This document shows, piece after piece, positions 25,790 to 34,365 of a stretch of 64,000 nucleotides of DNA. The position numbers and the translations under genes are program-made. Position 1 is the stretch's first letter. The number at the start of each line of letters is the position of its first letter. The notes beneath the pieces are model-generated. The model had not been told where the DNA came from, did not search any database, and saw nothing but the letters and a program-made list of their open reading frames with translations. Source of the stretch: Candidatus Stackebrandtia excrementipullorum (lineage in GTDB: Bacteria > Actinomycetota > Actinomycetes > Mycobacteriales > Micromonosporaceae); the NCBI GenBank assembly GCA_019113825.1, contig DXGR01000111.1, forward strand, positions 1-64,000. The letters run 5' to 3'.

Positions 25790-26776
25790 TCAGTCCATTT
25801 TATGCAGCAGCCGGGCGGCGTGCTCCGCCCAGTAGGTGCAGATGATCTCGGCGCCGGCGCGACGGATCGATGTCAGACTTTCCAGGATCATCCGGTCTTT
25901 GTCGATCCAGCCGTTGGCGGCGGCGGCTTCGATCATCGCGTATTCGCCGGACACCTGATAGGCGGCGACGGGAACGGTCGTCTCAGCGGCTATGGCGGAC
26001 ACGACGTCCAGGTAGGGGAGCGCCGGTTTGACCATGACGATGTCGGCGCCCTCGTCGACGTCGAGACGTGTCTCCCGAAGCGATTCCTTGAGGTTGGCGG
26101 GGTCTTGTTGGTAGGTGCGACGGTCGCCCTGAAGCGGGGATTCGACGGCGTCGCGGAACGGGCCGTAGCAGGCCGAAGCATACTTCGCCGCGTACGCCAA
26201 GATGGATGTGTCGGTGTATCCGGCGGTGTCGAGCGCTTCTCTGACACGCGCGACCTGACCGTCCATCATGCCCGAAGTTCCCAGCATGTGTGAACCGGAT
26301 TCGGCCTGAGCCAACGCCATGCGTGCATATTGCTCAAGCGTCGAATCGTTGTCGACATTGCCTTCGGCGTCGAGCACACCACAATGACCGTGGTCGGTGA
26401 ACTCGTCGAGGCAAAGGTCCGTCATGACCACAACAGCGTCACCGACCTCGCCTATGACATCCCGTGTCGCCTGGTTCAGTATCCCGTCCGGGTCGATGCC
26501 TGCGGTTCCGTCCGAGTCGCGCTCGGCGGGAACACCGAACAACATGACGCCGCCGACGCCCGCCTGAGCGGCCGAGACGACCGCCTTCCGCAGCGAATCG
26601 CGTGTGTGTTGCAGAACACCGGGCATCGACGCGACCTCTCGAGGAGCGTCGATGCCCTCACGGACGAACAGCGGGAGGACCAGGGAGGACGGATGCACTC
26701 GGGTCTCGGCCACGAGCCTCCGAACCGCTGCGGTCGTACGCAGCCGCCGTGGTCGTTGATAAGGGAAACCTGCCAT
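25790..26776 (-). CDS. hemB: delta-aminolevulinic acid dehydratase
   Basis: This 328-aa enzyme condenses two 5-aminolevulinate molecules into porphobilinogen. Visible motifs are [37 protein letters not shown] (metal-site region), [16 protein letters not shown] (Schiff-base region) and [13 protein letters not shown] with the second active-site Lys. The [10 protein letters not shown] motif lacks the Cys triplet of the zinc type, so it is probably the magnesium or potassium-activated class. It is the last gene of the rex-hem operon, 24 nt after cobA/hemD. Confidence 0.95.
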   Translation of the reverse strand: MAGFPYQRPRRLRTTAAVRRLVAETRVHPSSLVLPLFVREGIDAPREVASMPGVLQHTRDSLRKAVVSAAQAGVGGVMLFGVPAERDSDGTAGIDPDGILNQATRDVIGEVGDAVVVMTDLCLDEFTDHGHCGVLDAEGNVDNDSTLEQYARMALAQAESGSHMLGTSGMMDGQVARVREALDTAGYTDTSILAYAAKYASACYGPFRDAVESPLQGDRRTYQQDPANLKESLRETRLDVDEGADIVMVKPALPYLDVVSAIAAETTVPVAAYQVSGEYAMIEAAAANGWIDKDRMILESLTSIRRAGAEIICTYWAEHAARLLHKMD

Positions 26777-26800
26777 GATTCCGTCCTCCGAGGTCTGTTG

Positions 26801-28384
26801 TCAGGACCTGAAACGCAGTGCCGTGGGGCCTTGAACCTTGGCGCCGCGACGCTGTTTGACCGGCGCTTCGGCCATGCGTTTCTTCAGCTCCACGGCGTAC
26901 TCGGCGAGCGCCTCCACCAGCGCGGGGACGCTGGCGTGTTCGGGGCGTGCGTCAACGCGCAGGCCGAACTCGGTCGCGGTTTCGGCGGTGTGGGGACCGA
27001 TCACCGACACGACCGTGCGCGCGTGCGGCTTTCCGGCGATGCCCACCAGGTTGCGGACGGTCGACGACGAGGTGAACAGGACCGCGTCGAATCCGCCGGA
27101 CTTGATGGCGTCGCGGATTTCGGCCGGCGGGGGCGATGCACGCACCGTCCGGTACGCGGTGACGTCGTCGACTTCCCAGCCACGCTCCTGGAGCCCGGCA
27201 GACAGTGCCTCGGTGGCGATGTCGGCGCGGGGAAGCAGGATCCGGCTCACGGGGTCGAGGATGGAGTCGTGTGGCGGGAAGTCGGCCAGCAAACCCTCCC
27301 CGGACTGCTCCCCGGATGGCAACAGTTCCGGTTCGATGCCGAACGAGCGCACCTTGTCGGCGGTGGCTTCTCCCACACAGGCGATCTTGATGCCGCCGAA
27401 GGCGCGGGCGTCGAGACCGTGCTCGGCGAACTTCTCCCATATGGCGCGTACCGCGTTGGCGGAGGTGAACACGATCCAGGCGTACCGGCCGTCGACCAGA
27501 CCCTTGACGGCGCGTTCCATCTGCGCGGGCGTGCGCGGCGGCTCGACGGCGATCGTCGGAACCTCGCACGGGATGGCACCGTAGGCGCGCAGCTTCTCGC
27601 TCATGGCGCCGGCCTGTTCCTTGGTCCGCGGGATGAGGACCTTCCAGCCGTACAGCGGGCGGTTCTCCCACCAGCCGAGTTTGCGCCGCTGGGCGACGCC
27701 GTCGCCGATGGTGAGGACGACTCGGCCGACGAAACCGAGTGCGGCTTCGACGAAGGTGTCGATCGTCGAGTCGGTGGTGAACTGTGTTTCGCCCGTCACG
27801 TCACCGGTGATGGCGACCTGGGTTGCCGGGCTGATGCCGGCCAGTAGCAGTGTGTCGCGCAGCTGAGCGAGGTCGGTGATGTCGGCGGTGATGACCACGC
27901 TGCCGCGTTCGATGGCGCCACCGAGCTTGGTCGGATCCATCGCGTGAATGTCGTCGATGTCGACGACGGTGCGAATTTCGCCCGACGGCATTCCTGCGTA
28001 GTCGGCGACGGCGGCCGAATAGCTGATGCCGGGGATGACCTCGACGGGTACTTCGGTGTCGGCGATATCGGATACTTCGGCCACGACCGAGGAGCGAGGG
28101 TAGGGGTTTCCGGTGATGAGCCGGGCCACTTGACGGCCGTCACGAGCGGCGGCCAACAGGTCTTTGGCCAGCTCGCCGGGGGTGGTCTCCGAGAGCGTGA
28201 AGACCGCTTCCTCACGCGCGCGGCCCTGGATGGATTCCAACAGTTGTTGAGGCAAGGTCCGGTCGTAGACCACCAGGTCCGCCTCAGCGATGGCGTCGAT
28301 TGCTCGCTGAGTCAGGAGCCCCGGATCGCCGGGTCCGGTGCCGACGAACCGCACCCGACCGGCAATATTGTGGACACTTGTCAT
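26801..28384 (-). CDS. uroporphyrinogen-III methyltransferase/synthase fusion
   Basis: This 527-aa protein has a SUMT (CobA) domain at residues 1-245 (GTGPGDPGLLTQRA, then YDRTLP and NPYPRSS). It is fused to a HemD uroporphyrinogen-III synthase domain at about 250-500 (IPRTKEQAGAMSEKL, FTSANAVRAIWE, VLFTSSSTVRNLVG). The same fusion is usual in actinobacterial hem operons and feeds heme, siroheme and cobalamin. Its ATG overlaps the 51-codon ORF by 4 nt. HemD needs hydroxymethylbilane from HemC, which is not encoded here. Confidence 0.94.
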   Translation of the reverse strand: MTSVHNIAGRVRFVGTGPGDPGLLTQRAIDAIAEADLVVYDRTLPQQLLESIQGRAREEAVFTLSETTPGELAKDLLAAARDGRQVARLITGNPYPRSSVVAEVSDIADTEVPVEVIPGISYSAAVADYAGMPSGEIRTVVDIDDIHAMDPTKLGGAIERGSVVITADITDLAQLRDTLLLAGISPATQVAITGDVTGETQFTTDSTIDTFVEAALGFVGRVVLTIGDGVAQRRKLGWWENRPLYGWKVLIPRTKEQAGAMSEKLRAYGAIPCEVPTIAVEPPRTPAQMERAVKGLVDGRYAWIVFTSANAVRAIWEKFAEHGLDARAFGGIKIACVGEATADKVRSFGIEPELLPSGEQSGEGLLADFPPHDSILDPVSRILLPRADIATEALSAGLQERGWEVDDVTAYRTVRASPPPAEIRDAIKSGGFDAVLFTSSSTVRNLVGIAGKPHARTVVSVIGPHTAETATEFGLRVDARPEHASVPALVEALAEYAVELKKRMAEAPVKQRRGAKVQGPTALRFRS

Positions 28385-28536
28385 TTATCTCGCTCCATCA
28401 AAGTCTTATAGGTTTGGCTGAAGATGCTGGGCACGGGGATTCGACGACCCCGCATACCCCCGCCCAGGGACGTGAAGAGATCTCGCCGGTCGTCGAGCGT
28501 ACCGAACAAGCCGTGGAATGTCACTTTCAAGTCCAC
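28381..28536 (-). CDS. 51-aa ORF in the hemC position, unknown
   Basis: A GTG frame starts on the last base of the hemA stop (TAGTG) and ends in an ATGA overlap with cobA/hemD, so it is coupled on both sides. It encodes about 51 aa beginning VDLKVTFHGLFG and ending YKTLMERDK. The product is basic in its C-terminal half, with no signal or transmembrane helix. In Streptomyces and relatives hemC lies at this point. This ORF has no visible likeness to porphobilinogen deaminase. It contains GGAG at proper distance for the next gene. It may be a real small protein or a coupling remnant of a deletion. Confidence 0.6.
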   Translation of the reverse strand: MDLKVTFHGLFGTLDDRRDLFTSLGGGMRGRRIPVPSIFSQTYKTLMERDK

Positions 28537-29858
28537 TATGGTTTATCGCTGTGCGGCTCTTCGGGTGTGACCCGCAACGCCTTCGCGGTCTCGTGCGGTT
28601 CGACACTCGAAAGATCCGGTTCTTCCAGCGCAAACAACTCTCGCAGCGCCGCCGCGTAACTTTCTCCCCCCGGCTCCGCCGCCAACTGCCGTACCCGCAC
28701 CGTCGGCTGGTGCAGCAGCTGACGAACCACGCGATGCACCGTATGAGCCACTTCGGCGCGCTGCTCGTCGGCCAGGTCCGGCAACCGTCGCCGCAGGCGC
28801 GACAACTCCGCCCCGACCACCTCGTCGGCCCGTGAACGCAGCGCCGCGACCGTCGGAGCGACCTGCGCGGCACGGGTGACCTCGGCGAACGCGTCGATCT
28901 CCTCCACCAGGATGCGCTCGGCCGCCTCGAGATATTGAACACCCGGTTGCGGGCGGTCCGCCGAGCCGAGAGAGGCTATGTCGACCAGGTGTACGCCGGG
29001 CAGATCGGCTACGGGAGCGGCCACGTCGCGAGGAACCGCGAGGTCACACACCAGCAGACGCGGCCTGCGTGACGCCAACACGGTCTCGTCGATGACCGGC
29101 GCCGGAGACCCCGTCGCCGAGACCACGACGTCCACATCCGCGATGATCTCGCCTAGGCGTTCCCACGGCACGGCTTCGGCCTCGTGGTTGGAGGCCAGCC
29201 GCTGCGCACGGTCGGGATCGCGGTTGACGACGAAACAACGCCCGGCCCCACGGCGACGCAACGCAGACAGGGTCAATGCACCCATCGCACCCGCGCCCAC
29301 GACGAGCGCGTCCGCACCGGCCAGGGTGGTGTACTCCTCGCCTACCTCGAGTGCCGCACTGACGACGCTCGGAACGGCGGCGCTGACCTGTGCCTCCGAC
29401 TGCACCCGCTTGCCGACCCGTAGAGCCTGCTGCAGCAGTTCGTGCAACAGACGCCCGGCGTGGCCGGCTTCACGTGCGGCCTCGTAGGCGGAGCGCAGCT
29501 GCCCCACGATCTGGGCTTCACCGGCGACCATCGAATCCAGGCCCGCCGCGACGGTGAAGGCGTGACGAACGGCCTGAGCCTCGTGGCGCACATACAGGCT
29601 GCCCGACAGCTCCTCAACGGACATCCCGGCCACGGCCGCCAAGCCGTCGGCGATCTCGGTGAGCCCACCGTGGAAAGCGGACACGGCGGCGTAAACCTCG
29701 ACGCGGTTGCATGTCGACAGCACCGCAGACTCGGTGACGTACCGGCCGGTCAACAGGTCACCGGCGAATGCGCTCGCCCGTTCGCCCGACAAGGCGAGGC
29801 GTTCCAGGGTGTCGACCGGGGCCGTCCGATGGGAGCATCCCACCACCAGGAGGTTCAC
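28536..29858 (-). CDS. hemA: glutamyl-tRNA reductase
   Basis: This 440-aa enzyme catalyses the first step of C5 tetrapyrrole synthesis, reducing glutamyl-tRNA to glutamate-1-semialdehyde. The catalytic Cys is in AVLSTCNRVEVYA. The substrate region is GLDSMVAGEAQIVGQ and the NADPH site VVGAGAMGALT. A dimerisation helix follows at the C-terminus. The start overlaps the rex stop by 4 nt, and control by the NADH-sensing Rex protein is likely because the two are cotranscribed. Confidence 0.96.
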   Translation of the reverse strand: MNLLVVGCSHRTAPVDTLERLALSGERASAFAGDLLTGRYVTESAVLSTCNRVEVYAAVSAFHGGLTEIADGLAAVAGMSVEELSGSLYVRHEAQAVRHAFTVAAGLDSMVAGEAQIVGQLRSAYEAAREAGHAGRLLHELLQQALRVGKRVQSEAQVSAAVPSVVSAALEVGEEYTTLAGADALVVGAGAMGALTLSALRRRGAGRCFVVNRDPDRAQRLASNHEAEAVPWERLGEIIADVDVVVSATGSPAPVIDETVLASRRPRLLVCDLAVPRDVAAPVADLPGVHLVDIASLGSADRPQPGVQYLEAAERILVEEIDAFAEVTRAAQVAPTVAALRSRADEVVGAELSRLRRRLPDLADEQRAEVAHTVHRVVRQLLHQPTVRVRQLAAEPGGESYAAALRELFALEEPDLSSVEPHETAKALRVTPEEPHSDKP

Positions 29859-30529
29859 GTGCCCACCTTTCCATTACGGGACTTGCGATGTTCGTGAAAC
29901 GACAGGATCTGCAACTCGACGGCGAGGTCGACCTTGCGCACATCGACGTTGTCGGGAACATCGAGCACGCACGGCGCGAAGTTCAAGATGCTTGTTACGC
30001 CCGCGTCGACAAGCGATTCGGCGACACGCTGTGCGGCGGCCGGCGGCGTGGCGATCACCGCGATCGAAATGCTCTCGCTGCGGATGATCTCCGGCAGCTC
30101 GTCCAAGTGCCGAATCGGCAGACCGTCAAGATGGGCACCGACTCGGTCTTCGGCGATGTCGAAGAGCGCGGCGATTCCGAATCCGCGGTTGGCGAATCCG
30201 CCGTACCCGGCCAGGGCCTTGCCCAAATGCCCGACCCCGACCAACGCGACCGAGCGGTGCTGGCGCAGCCCGAGCACTTCCGAGATCTGAGTGGTGAGCA
30301 CGGCGATGTCGTAACCGACACCACGAGTGCCGTAGGAACCCAGGTGCGACAGGTCCTTGCGCAGCTTCGCCGAGTTGACGCCCGCCGCCACCGCGAGTGC
30401 CTCGCTGGAGATGGTGCCGTGTCCGGCTTCGGCGAGAGTGTGGAGGGCGTGAAGATATTCGGGCAGCCGCGACACCGTCGCGTCCGGGATCTGGCGATGC
30501 TCAGATCCGGCGGGAATGTCGAGCGGCAA
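29855..30529 (-). CDS. rex: redox-sensing repressor Rex
   Basis: This is a 224-aa repressor that senses the NADH/NAD+ ratio. It has an N-terminal winged HTH at residues 10-75 (NSAKLRKDLSHLGSYGTRGVGY). The Rossmann domain has GVGHLGKALAGY, and the C-terminal helix swaps between subunits. The TTG at 30529 was chosen because GGAAGG lies 6 nt before it. The longer frame to 30631 crosses the Rex-operator-like site and so cannot all be coding. It heads the rex-hemA operon. Confidence 0.93.
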   Translation of the reverse strand: MPLDIPAGSEHRQIPDATVSRLPEYLHALHTLAEAGHGTISSEALAVAAGVNSAKLRKDLSHLGSYGTRGVGYDIAVLTTQISEVLGLRQHRSVALVGVGHLGKALAGYGGFANRGFGIAALFDIAEDRVGAHLDGLPIRHLDELPEIIRSESISIAVIATPPAAAQRVAESLVDAGVTSILNFAPCVLDVPDNVDVRKVDLAVELQILSFHEHRKSRNGKVGT

Positions 30530-30600
30530 GACGGGCCTTCCAGGTTTTTCTAGTGGATACCGGTTGCTTGCGGTATGGCACCGCCGATTCAGCTTAGCCC

Positions 30601-30618
30601 TTGTGAAAAGACGCACAA
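30601..30618. promoter_or_regulatory. Rex operator-like site
   Basis: TTGTGAAAAGACGCACAA matches the Rex operator pattern (TTGTGAA, short spacer, TTCACAA), with a perfect left half and CACAA at the right end. It lies about 70 nt upstream of the chosen rex start, so autoregulation of rex-hemA is likely. Confidence 0.7.
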
Positions 30619-30688
30619 TCGACGGCACCATGGGTCTCTCGGTCTTTGTGCAGGTCGTCGGCTCGATGACGAGCGGTGATCGGTGCGA

Positions 30689-31324
30689 TCACGCCGCCTT
30701 GGCGAGCGCCACCGCATCCGTCAGGCTGTGGGCCACCGGGTGACCGCTGGCTTCGAGAAGGTCGACTGCGGTCGTCCCGCCGCTCACCAACACACAGGCG
30801 GCACCGGCTTCGACCGCTGCGGCCGCGTCGTCCAACGAGTCGCCGATCATCACCACGTCCGACGCCGCGGTGTTCAGCTCTTTGAGGTGATTAACGAGGT
30901 AGCGGTGTTTCCCGATGTCGGTGGGTTCACGCAGTCCGTCGACCCGGCTGAAAAGATCGAGCAATCCGTAGCCGGTTACCAGCGGTACGAGATCGTCGTG
31001 GTTCGACATGGACAAAAGCGACTGCGTCCCCTCCCAGGATGCCATGGCCTCGCGGGCACCGTCGGACAGTTTGCACTGCGGAAGCTGCTCTCGATACACG
31101 GCGTTGAACAGTTCGTTGAGTCGGTTGAACTCGGGTTCCGACATCGTCCGCCCAAGTCGTTCGCCGTAGAAGGCCGCCAGCGGACGGCGAAAACGCCTCC
31201 GGTGGGTCTCGGCGTCGAGTCCCGATCCGCCGAACGCGATCAGGGCTTCGTTGGAGGCGTGGACGACCGCGTCGAAATCGTTCAGCAGGGTCCCGTTCCA
31301 GTCCCATACAAGATGTGTTGCCAT
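30689..31324 (-). CDS. HAD-superfamily phosphatase
   Basis: This is a 211-aa HAD hydrolase with motif I DWNGTLLND (nucleophile Asp), motif II SMSNHDD, a later Lys in IGKHRYL and motif IV VVMIGDSLDD. The Cap-I region between motifs I and II fits phosphoglycolate-phosphatase-like enzymes. The substrate is unknown. It lies between the Rex gene and a glutaredoxin gene, all on the minus strand, in the region that in Streptomyces separates rex from bldN. Confidence 0.88.
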   Translation of the reverse strand: MATHLVWDWNGTLLNDFDAVVHASNEALIAFGGSGLDAETHRRRFRRPLAAFYGERLGRTMSEPEFNRLNELFNAVYREQLPQCKLSDGAREAMASWEGTQSLLSMSNHDDLVPLVTGYGLLDLFSRVDGLREPTDIGKHRYLVNHLKELNTAASDVVMIGDSLDDAAAAVEAGAACVLVSGGTTAVDLLEASGHPVAHSLTDAVALAKAA

Positions 31325-31511
31325 CGGCCCATATTAGGAGTGTTTTCCGGCCGTTTCGTTGTGTTGCGCGGTGCGCGAGCGGCGCCTTGCGGTGTCGTCG
31401 CAGGTAGTCGACATGTGTATCGGTTTTTCGGCGTATCCACTCGGCGGTGTTCACGGCCACGAATCATCCGTATTCGCTCGCCGTGTGTTATGGGGAGCGG
31501 CCTCGCGGGTG

Positions 31512-31534
31512 CCGCCGGAGGACTGCTCCGGCGG
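31512..31534 (-). terminator. hairpin downstream of glutaredoxin-like gene
   Basis: A perfect 9-bp stem (CCGCCGGAG and complement) with a 5-nt loop begins 33 nt after the stop of the minus-strand glutaredoxin-like gene. There is no T-run. Confidence 0.5.
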
Positions 31535-31567
31535 TCCGAACTCTTGTCCGCCTTGGGGTTTACCGGT

Positions 31568-31828
31568 CTACCAGGGACGTCGTCGACCCGGCGGGGTCTC
31601 CAGGTCCGCGACCAAGCGGTCCTCCTCAACGGTCCAGTAACCGTGTTCTCGGCCGTCCAGAAGGACTACGGGGAGACGATCACCGTATTCGCGGGCCATG
31701 TCGGGTTCGTCACCGACGTCGACTTCGCGCCACGACACGCCCGAACGTTCCGCGACACGCCGCATCGCGGTTCGGGCTTCCTCGCACAGATGGCAGTGTT
31801 GAGATGTGACCAGAACCAATCTATCCAT
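31568..31828 (-). CDS. glutaredoxin-like thiol protein (DUF836)
   Basis: This is an 86-aa thioredoxin-fold protein with the redox motif C-H-L-C in SQHCHLCEEA near residue 11, a cis-Pro in RLPVVLLDG and a short C-terminal helix. The start ATG 31828 gives the usual length of this family. It is a conserved neighbour of bldN and rex in actinobacteria. It is probably a reductant of unknown partner proteins. Confidence 0.88.
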   Translation of the reverse strand: MDRLVLVTSQHCHLCEEARTAMRRVAERSGVSWREVDVGDEPDMAREYGDRLPVVLLDGREHGYWTVEEDRLVADLETPPGRRRPW

Positions 31829-32125
31829 GGTGTCCTTTCGGTGTCGAAAAGCGCTCTGGGACAACGAATGATCATGCCTGTGAGCTGGGGTTTGGGGGCG
31901 GCATCTGTTGCGGCCGACCGTCCGGGCGGGTCGGATGATCTCGAACGGATGAACCTTTTGCAAATGTCGCACATGTGGTCCGTCCGGCGCCGCACCGGCC
32001 CGGAAACAATCTGTATACGACCAATCACGTCCAACCGATAAGACGGGTTAACCCCTATCATCATCCGGGTCGGTTCGCCTTACAGACCTTGGGAACCGAC
32101 ATCCCCTCACCCGAGGAGGCCAATA

Positions 32126-32932
32126 GTGCCCGGCACCGTACCGGCGGTCACCGTAGACGTCGTCGCGCCACACATGCGCGACGCCCGCGATGCGCTTGCT
32201 CGCGGCCTGGACGCACTGCAGCAGCTGCTGAGTGTCGAGCTGAGCCCGGCCCGCGCCAACCGATCGCGGGCCGGTACCGACGCTGCAGGCAGGCGTGGTG
32301 GTTCGGTTCGTAAACCGTCACCGTCGCCGGCGCCTGCGCCCCGCATATCCGAAGAGCAGGACCCCAACGGGCCCGTCGAGGTGCGGGACCTGGTGGCCGC
32401 TGCCCAGAACGGGGACGTGGAGGCGTTCGGTCGTATCTACGACCGTTACAGCGACACCGTCTTTCGCTACATCTACTTCCGTGTCGGAAACCGTGCTCTG
32501 GCCGAAGACCTGGCGTCGGAGACCTTCCTGCGGGCTTTGCGACGCATCAACAGCTTCACCTGGCAGGGACGCGATTTCGGTGCGTGGTTGGTGACGATTG
32601 CGCGTAACCTCGTGGCAGACCACTTCAAGTCCGGCCGTTACCGCCTGGAGATGTCGACGGCCGAGGTTCTGGACACCGACCGTGTCGAGCGTTCACCCGA
32701 GGGCAACCCGGAGGGCATGGTCCTTGACAAGCTCACCAATGTGACGTTGTTGAAGGCCGTGAAGAAGCTCAATCCCGATCAGCAGGAATGCATAGTCTTG
32801 CGTTTTCTGCAGGGGTTCTCGGTCGCCGAGACCGCTCGTGCAATGCAAAAGAACGAAGGTGCGATCAAGGCTCTGCAGTATCGCGCCGTTCGAACGTTGG
32901 CGCGTTTGCTGCCCGAAGGATTCAGCCGATGA
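32126..32932 (+). CDS. bldN: developmental ECF sigma factor, BldN-like pro-sigma
   Basis: This 268-aa protein has sigma region 2 at about 85-160 (GRIYDRYSDTVFRYIYFRV, then EDLASETFLRAL). Region 4 spans about 205-262 (LNPDQQECIVLRFLQGFSVAETARAM). An N-terminal extension of about 85 residues matches the pro-sequence of Streptomyces BldN, which is removed by proteolysis. The GTG start has GAGGAGG at ideal spacing. The next gene is a membrane anti-sigma of the RsbN type, and the position beside rex-hemA is the same as in Streptomyces. It directs aerial-growth genes there. Confidence 0.92.
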   Translation: MPGTVPAVTVDVVAPHMRDARDALARGLDALQQLLSVELSPARANRSRAGTDAAGRRGGSVRKPSPSPAPAPRISEEQDPNGPVEVRDLVAAAQNGDVEAFGRIYDRYSDTVFRYIYFRVGNRALAEDLASETFLRALRRINSFTWQGRDFGAWLVTIARNLVADHFKSGRYRLEMSTAEVLDTDRVERSPEGNPEGMVLDKLTNVTLLKAVKKLNPDQQECIVLRFLQGFSVAETARAMQKNEGAIKALQYRAVRTLARLLPEGFSR

Positions 32933-33094
32933 ACAACCCTTAGCGAAACGGATCGCTCATCCCGATACTTACCCACCCCTTGAATCTCGTGGTTGAAAGC
33001 CCTTTAGATGTCACAGCTTGGAAAAAAGACGGGCAAATGTGCTGCGTCTTCAATGAAACACCACGTGAAGGACCCCACCCTCCGTCCGTGTGAC

Positions 33095-33122
33095 CGTAAC
33101 TTTGAGCCCTCCTGTGCGTTGG
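33095..33122 (+). promoter_or_regulatory. BldN-type promoter for the anti-sigma gene
   Basis: CGTAAC (33095-33100), a 16-nt spacer, then CGTTGG (33117-33122) match the known BldN consensus of CGTAAC and CGTT. The expected start site near 33129 leaves a leader of about 40 nt with GAGAGGGGG before the TTG start. This supports BldN-dependent production of its own inhibitor. Confidence 0.75.
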
Positions 33123-33168
33123 TACGAGTGCAATGGTCGACACGGTTCGACGAGAGGGGGTGCGCGAC

Positions 33169-34278
33169 TTGATTCCGAATCCGTTTGAAAGACGCAAGGC
33201 GCAGCGGCTGGCCGACCTGTTGGAGGAGTCCGACGGCGGACCGCGGCAGAACGGCCGCACCGATCGTGATCACGAAGTTACCGAGCTCGCCCACGTCGGT
33301 CAGGCTCTGCAACAGGCTTCGCCGTCGATCGGTTCTGCGGCTACTCCCGATCCGGAATTTCACGCAGCACTGCGCCGTCGTCTGATGGCCACGGCGGCCG
33401 CCGAGGGCATCGGTACGGCGGCGAAAAAGTCGGTGGCGCCGATCGTCCCGCGTCAGCGGACTCGTCGTCGGTTCGCCTTTGCCGCTCTCGTCGTCGGTAT
33501 GGTGTTGGGCTTGTCGGGAGTGGCCACGGCAAGTGGTGACGCCGTTCCCGGCGATGCTCTTTACCCGTTGAAGCGGACCACGGAGCGGGCGCAACTGGCA
33601 TTGGCCGGTTCCGATGTGAACCGCGGTCAGCTGTATCTGGAATTCGCCCGGACCCGACTGTCGGAGGCCGAGGGGCTGACGTCCGACCCGGTGGCGTTGA
33701 CGACCGCACTGTCGGACATGGACTCCGACACCATCGAAGGCGTCCGTTCTTTGACTACGGCAGCAGTGGAAAGAGAAGACGTCGTGGTGTTGGACGCCAT
33801 CGACGTGTTCGTATCCGAGCAACGCCCCGCAGTGGTGACGTTGATGGATTCGGTTTCGGGTGAGGCCGGTATACGTGCCGCCGAAGCACTGTCCCTCTTG
33901 GATGAGGTGTCGCAGCGGTCGAATGAGTTGCGCAATATGCTGCCGTGCGTCACCGAGGACTCCAATACCGACCGGTTGGGACCGGTGGCGTCGGTGTGCA
34001 GTGCCATGCCCGAGTCCGACGGTGATGTGGGGGCTCCCGACGGGGCCGTGACCTCGGAGTGGGACGACGAAACCGGCCAGGGCGAGCAGAACCCGAGCGA
34101 GGGGGAGAACGGCGACACCGAATCTCCGTCACCTGAAGAAACTCCGAGTCCGTCTTCTTCGGACGACAATGAGGACGACGAGGATGAGGACGACGAGGAC
34201 GACGAAGACGACGGCGGGTTTTTGTCCGAATTGGGCGACCTGCTTTCCGGCCTGTTGGGCGGATGGGTCTCGCGATAA
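33169..34278 (+). CDS. rsbN: RsbN-like membrane anti-sigma factor (DUF5667)
   Basis: This is a 369-aa protein. Its N-terminal cytoplasmic region of about 100 aa should bind the sigma factor. One transmembrane helix lies at about 101-121 (FAFAALVVGMVLGLSGVATA). The extracytoplasmic DUF5667 domain begins SGDAVPGDALYPLK, and a highly acidic, low-complexity tail follows (Asp/Glu runs at about 335-350). The TTG start at 33169 is preferred because it follows GAGAGGGGG and lies downstream of the BldN-type promoter. An ATG at 33133 would sit almost on the transcription start. Confidence 0.87.
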   Translation: MIPNPFERRKAQRLADLLEESDGGPRQNGRTDRDHEVTELAHVGQALQQASPSIGSAATPDPEFHAALRRRLMATAAAEGIGTAAKKSVAPIVPRQRTRRRFAFAALVVGMVLGLSGVATASGDAVPGDALYPLKRTTERAQLALAGSDVNRGQLYLEFARTRLSEAEGLTSDPVALTTALSDMDSDTIEGVRSLTTAAVEREDVVVLDAIDVFVSEQRPAVVTLMDSVSGEAGIRAAEALSLLDEVSQRSNELRNMLPCVTEDSNTDRLGPVASVCSAMPESDGDVGAPDGAVTSEWDDETGQGEQNPSEGENGDTESPSPEETPSPSSSDDNEDDEDEDDEDDEDDGGFLSELGDLLSGLLGGWVSR

Positions 34279-34365
34279 TGAGACATCCTGGGCGATTCTC
34301 GAAAATTGCCAACGGTTGACTGTTTCTGCTTCGTATTTGAGTCATGAGAAGGCTAGGCTCGTCCT

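Noticed and set aside
26330..27847. 505-aa plus-strand ORF across hemB and cobA/hemD
   Set aside because: It is antisense to two clearly recognised heme enzymes and has no family likeness.
30683..32041. 452-aa plus-strand ORF
   Set aside because: It is antisense to the HAD phosphatase and glutaredoxin genes and contains no motif.
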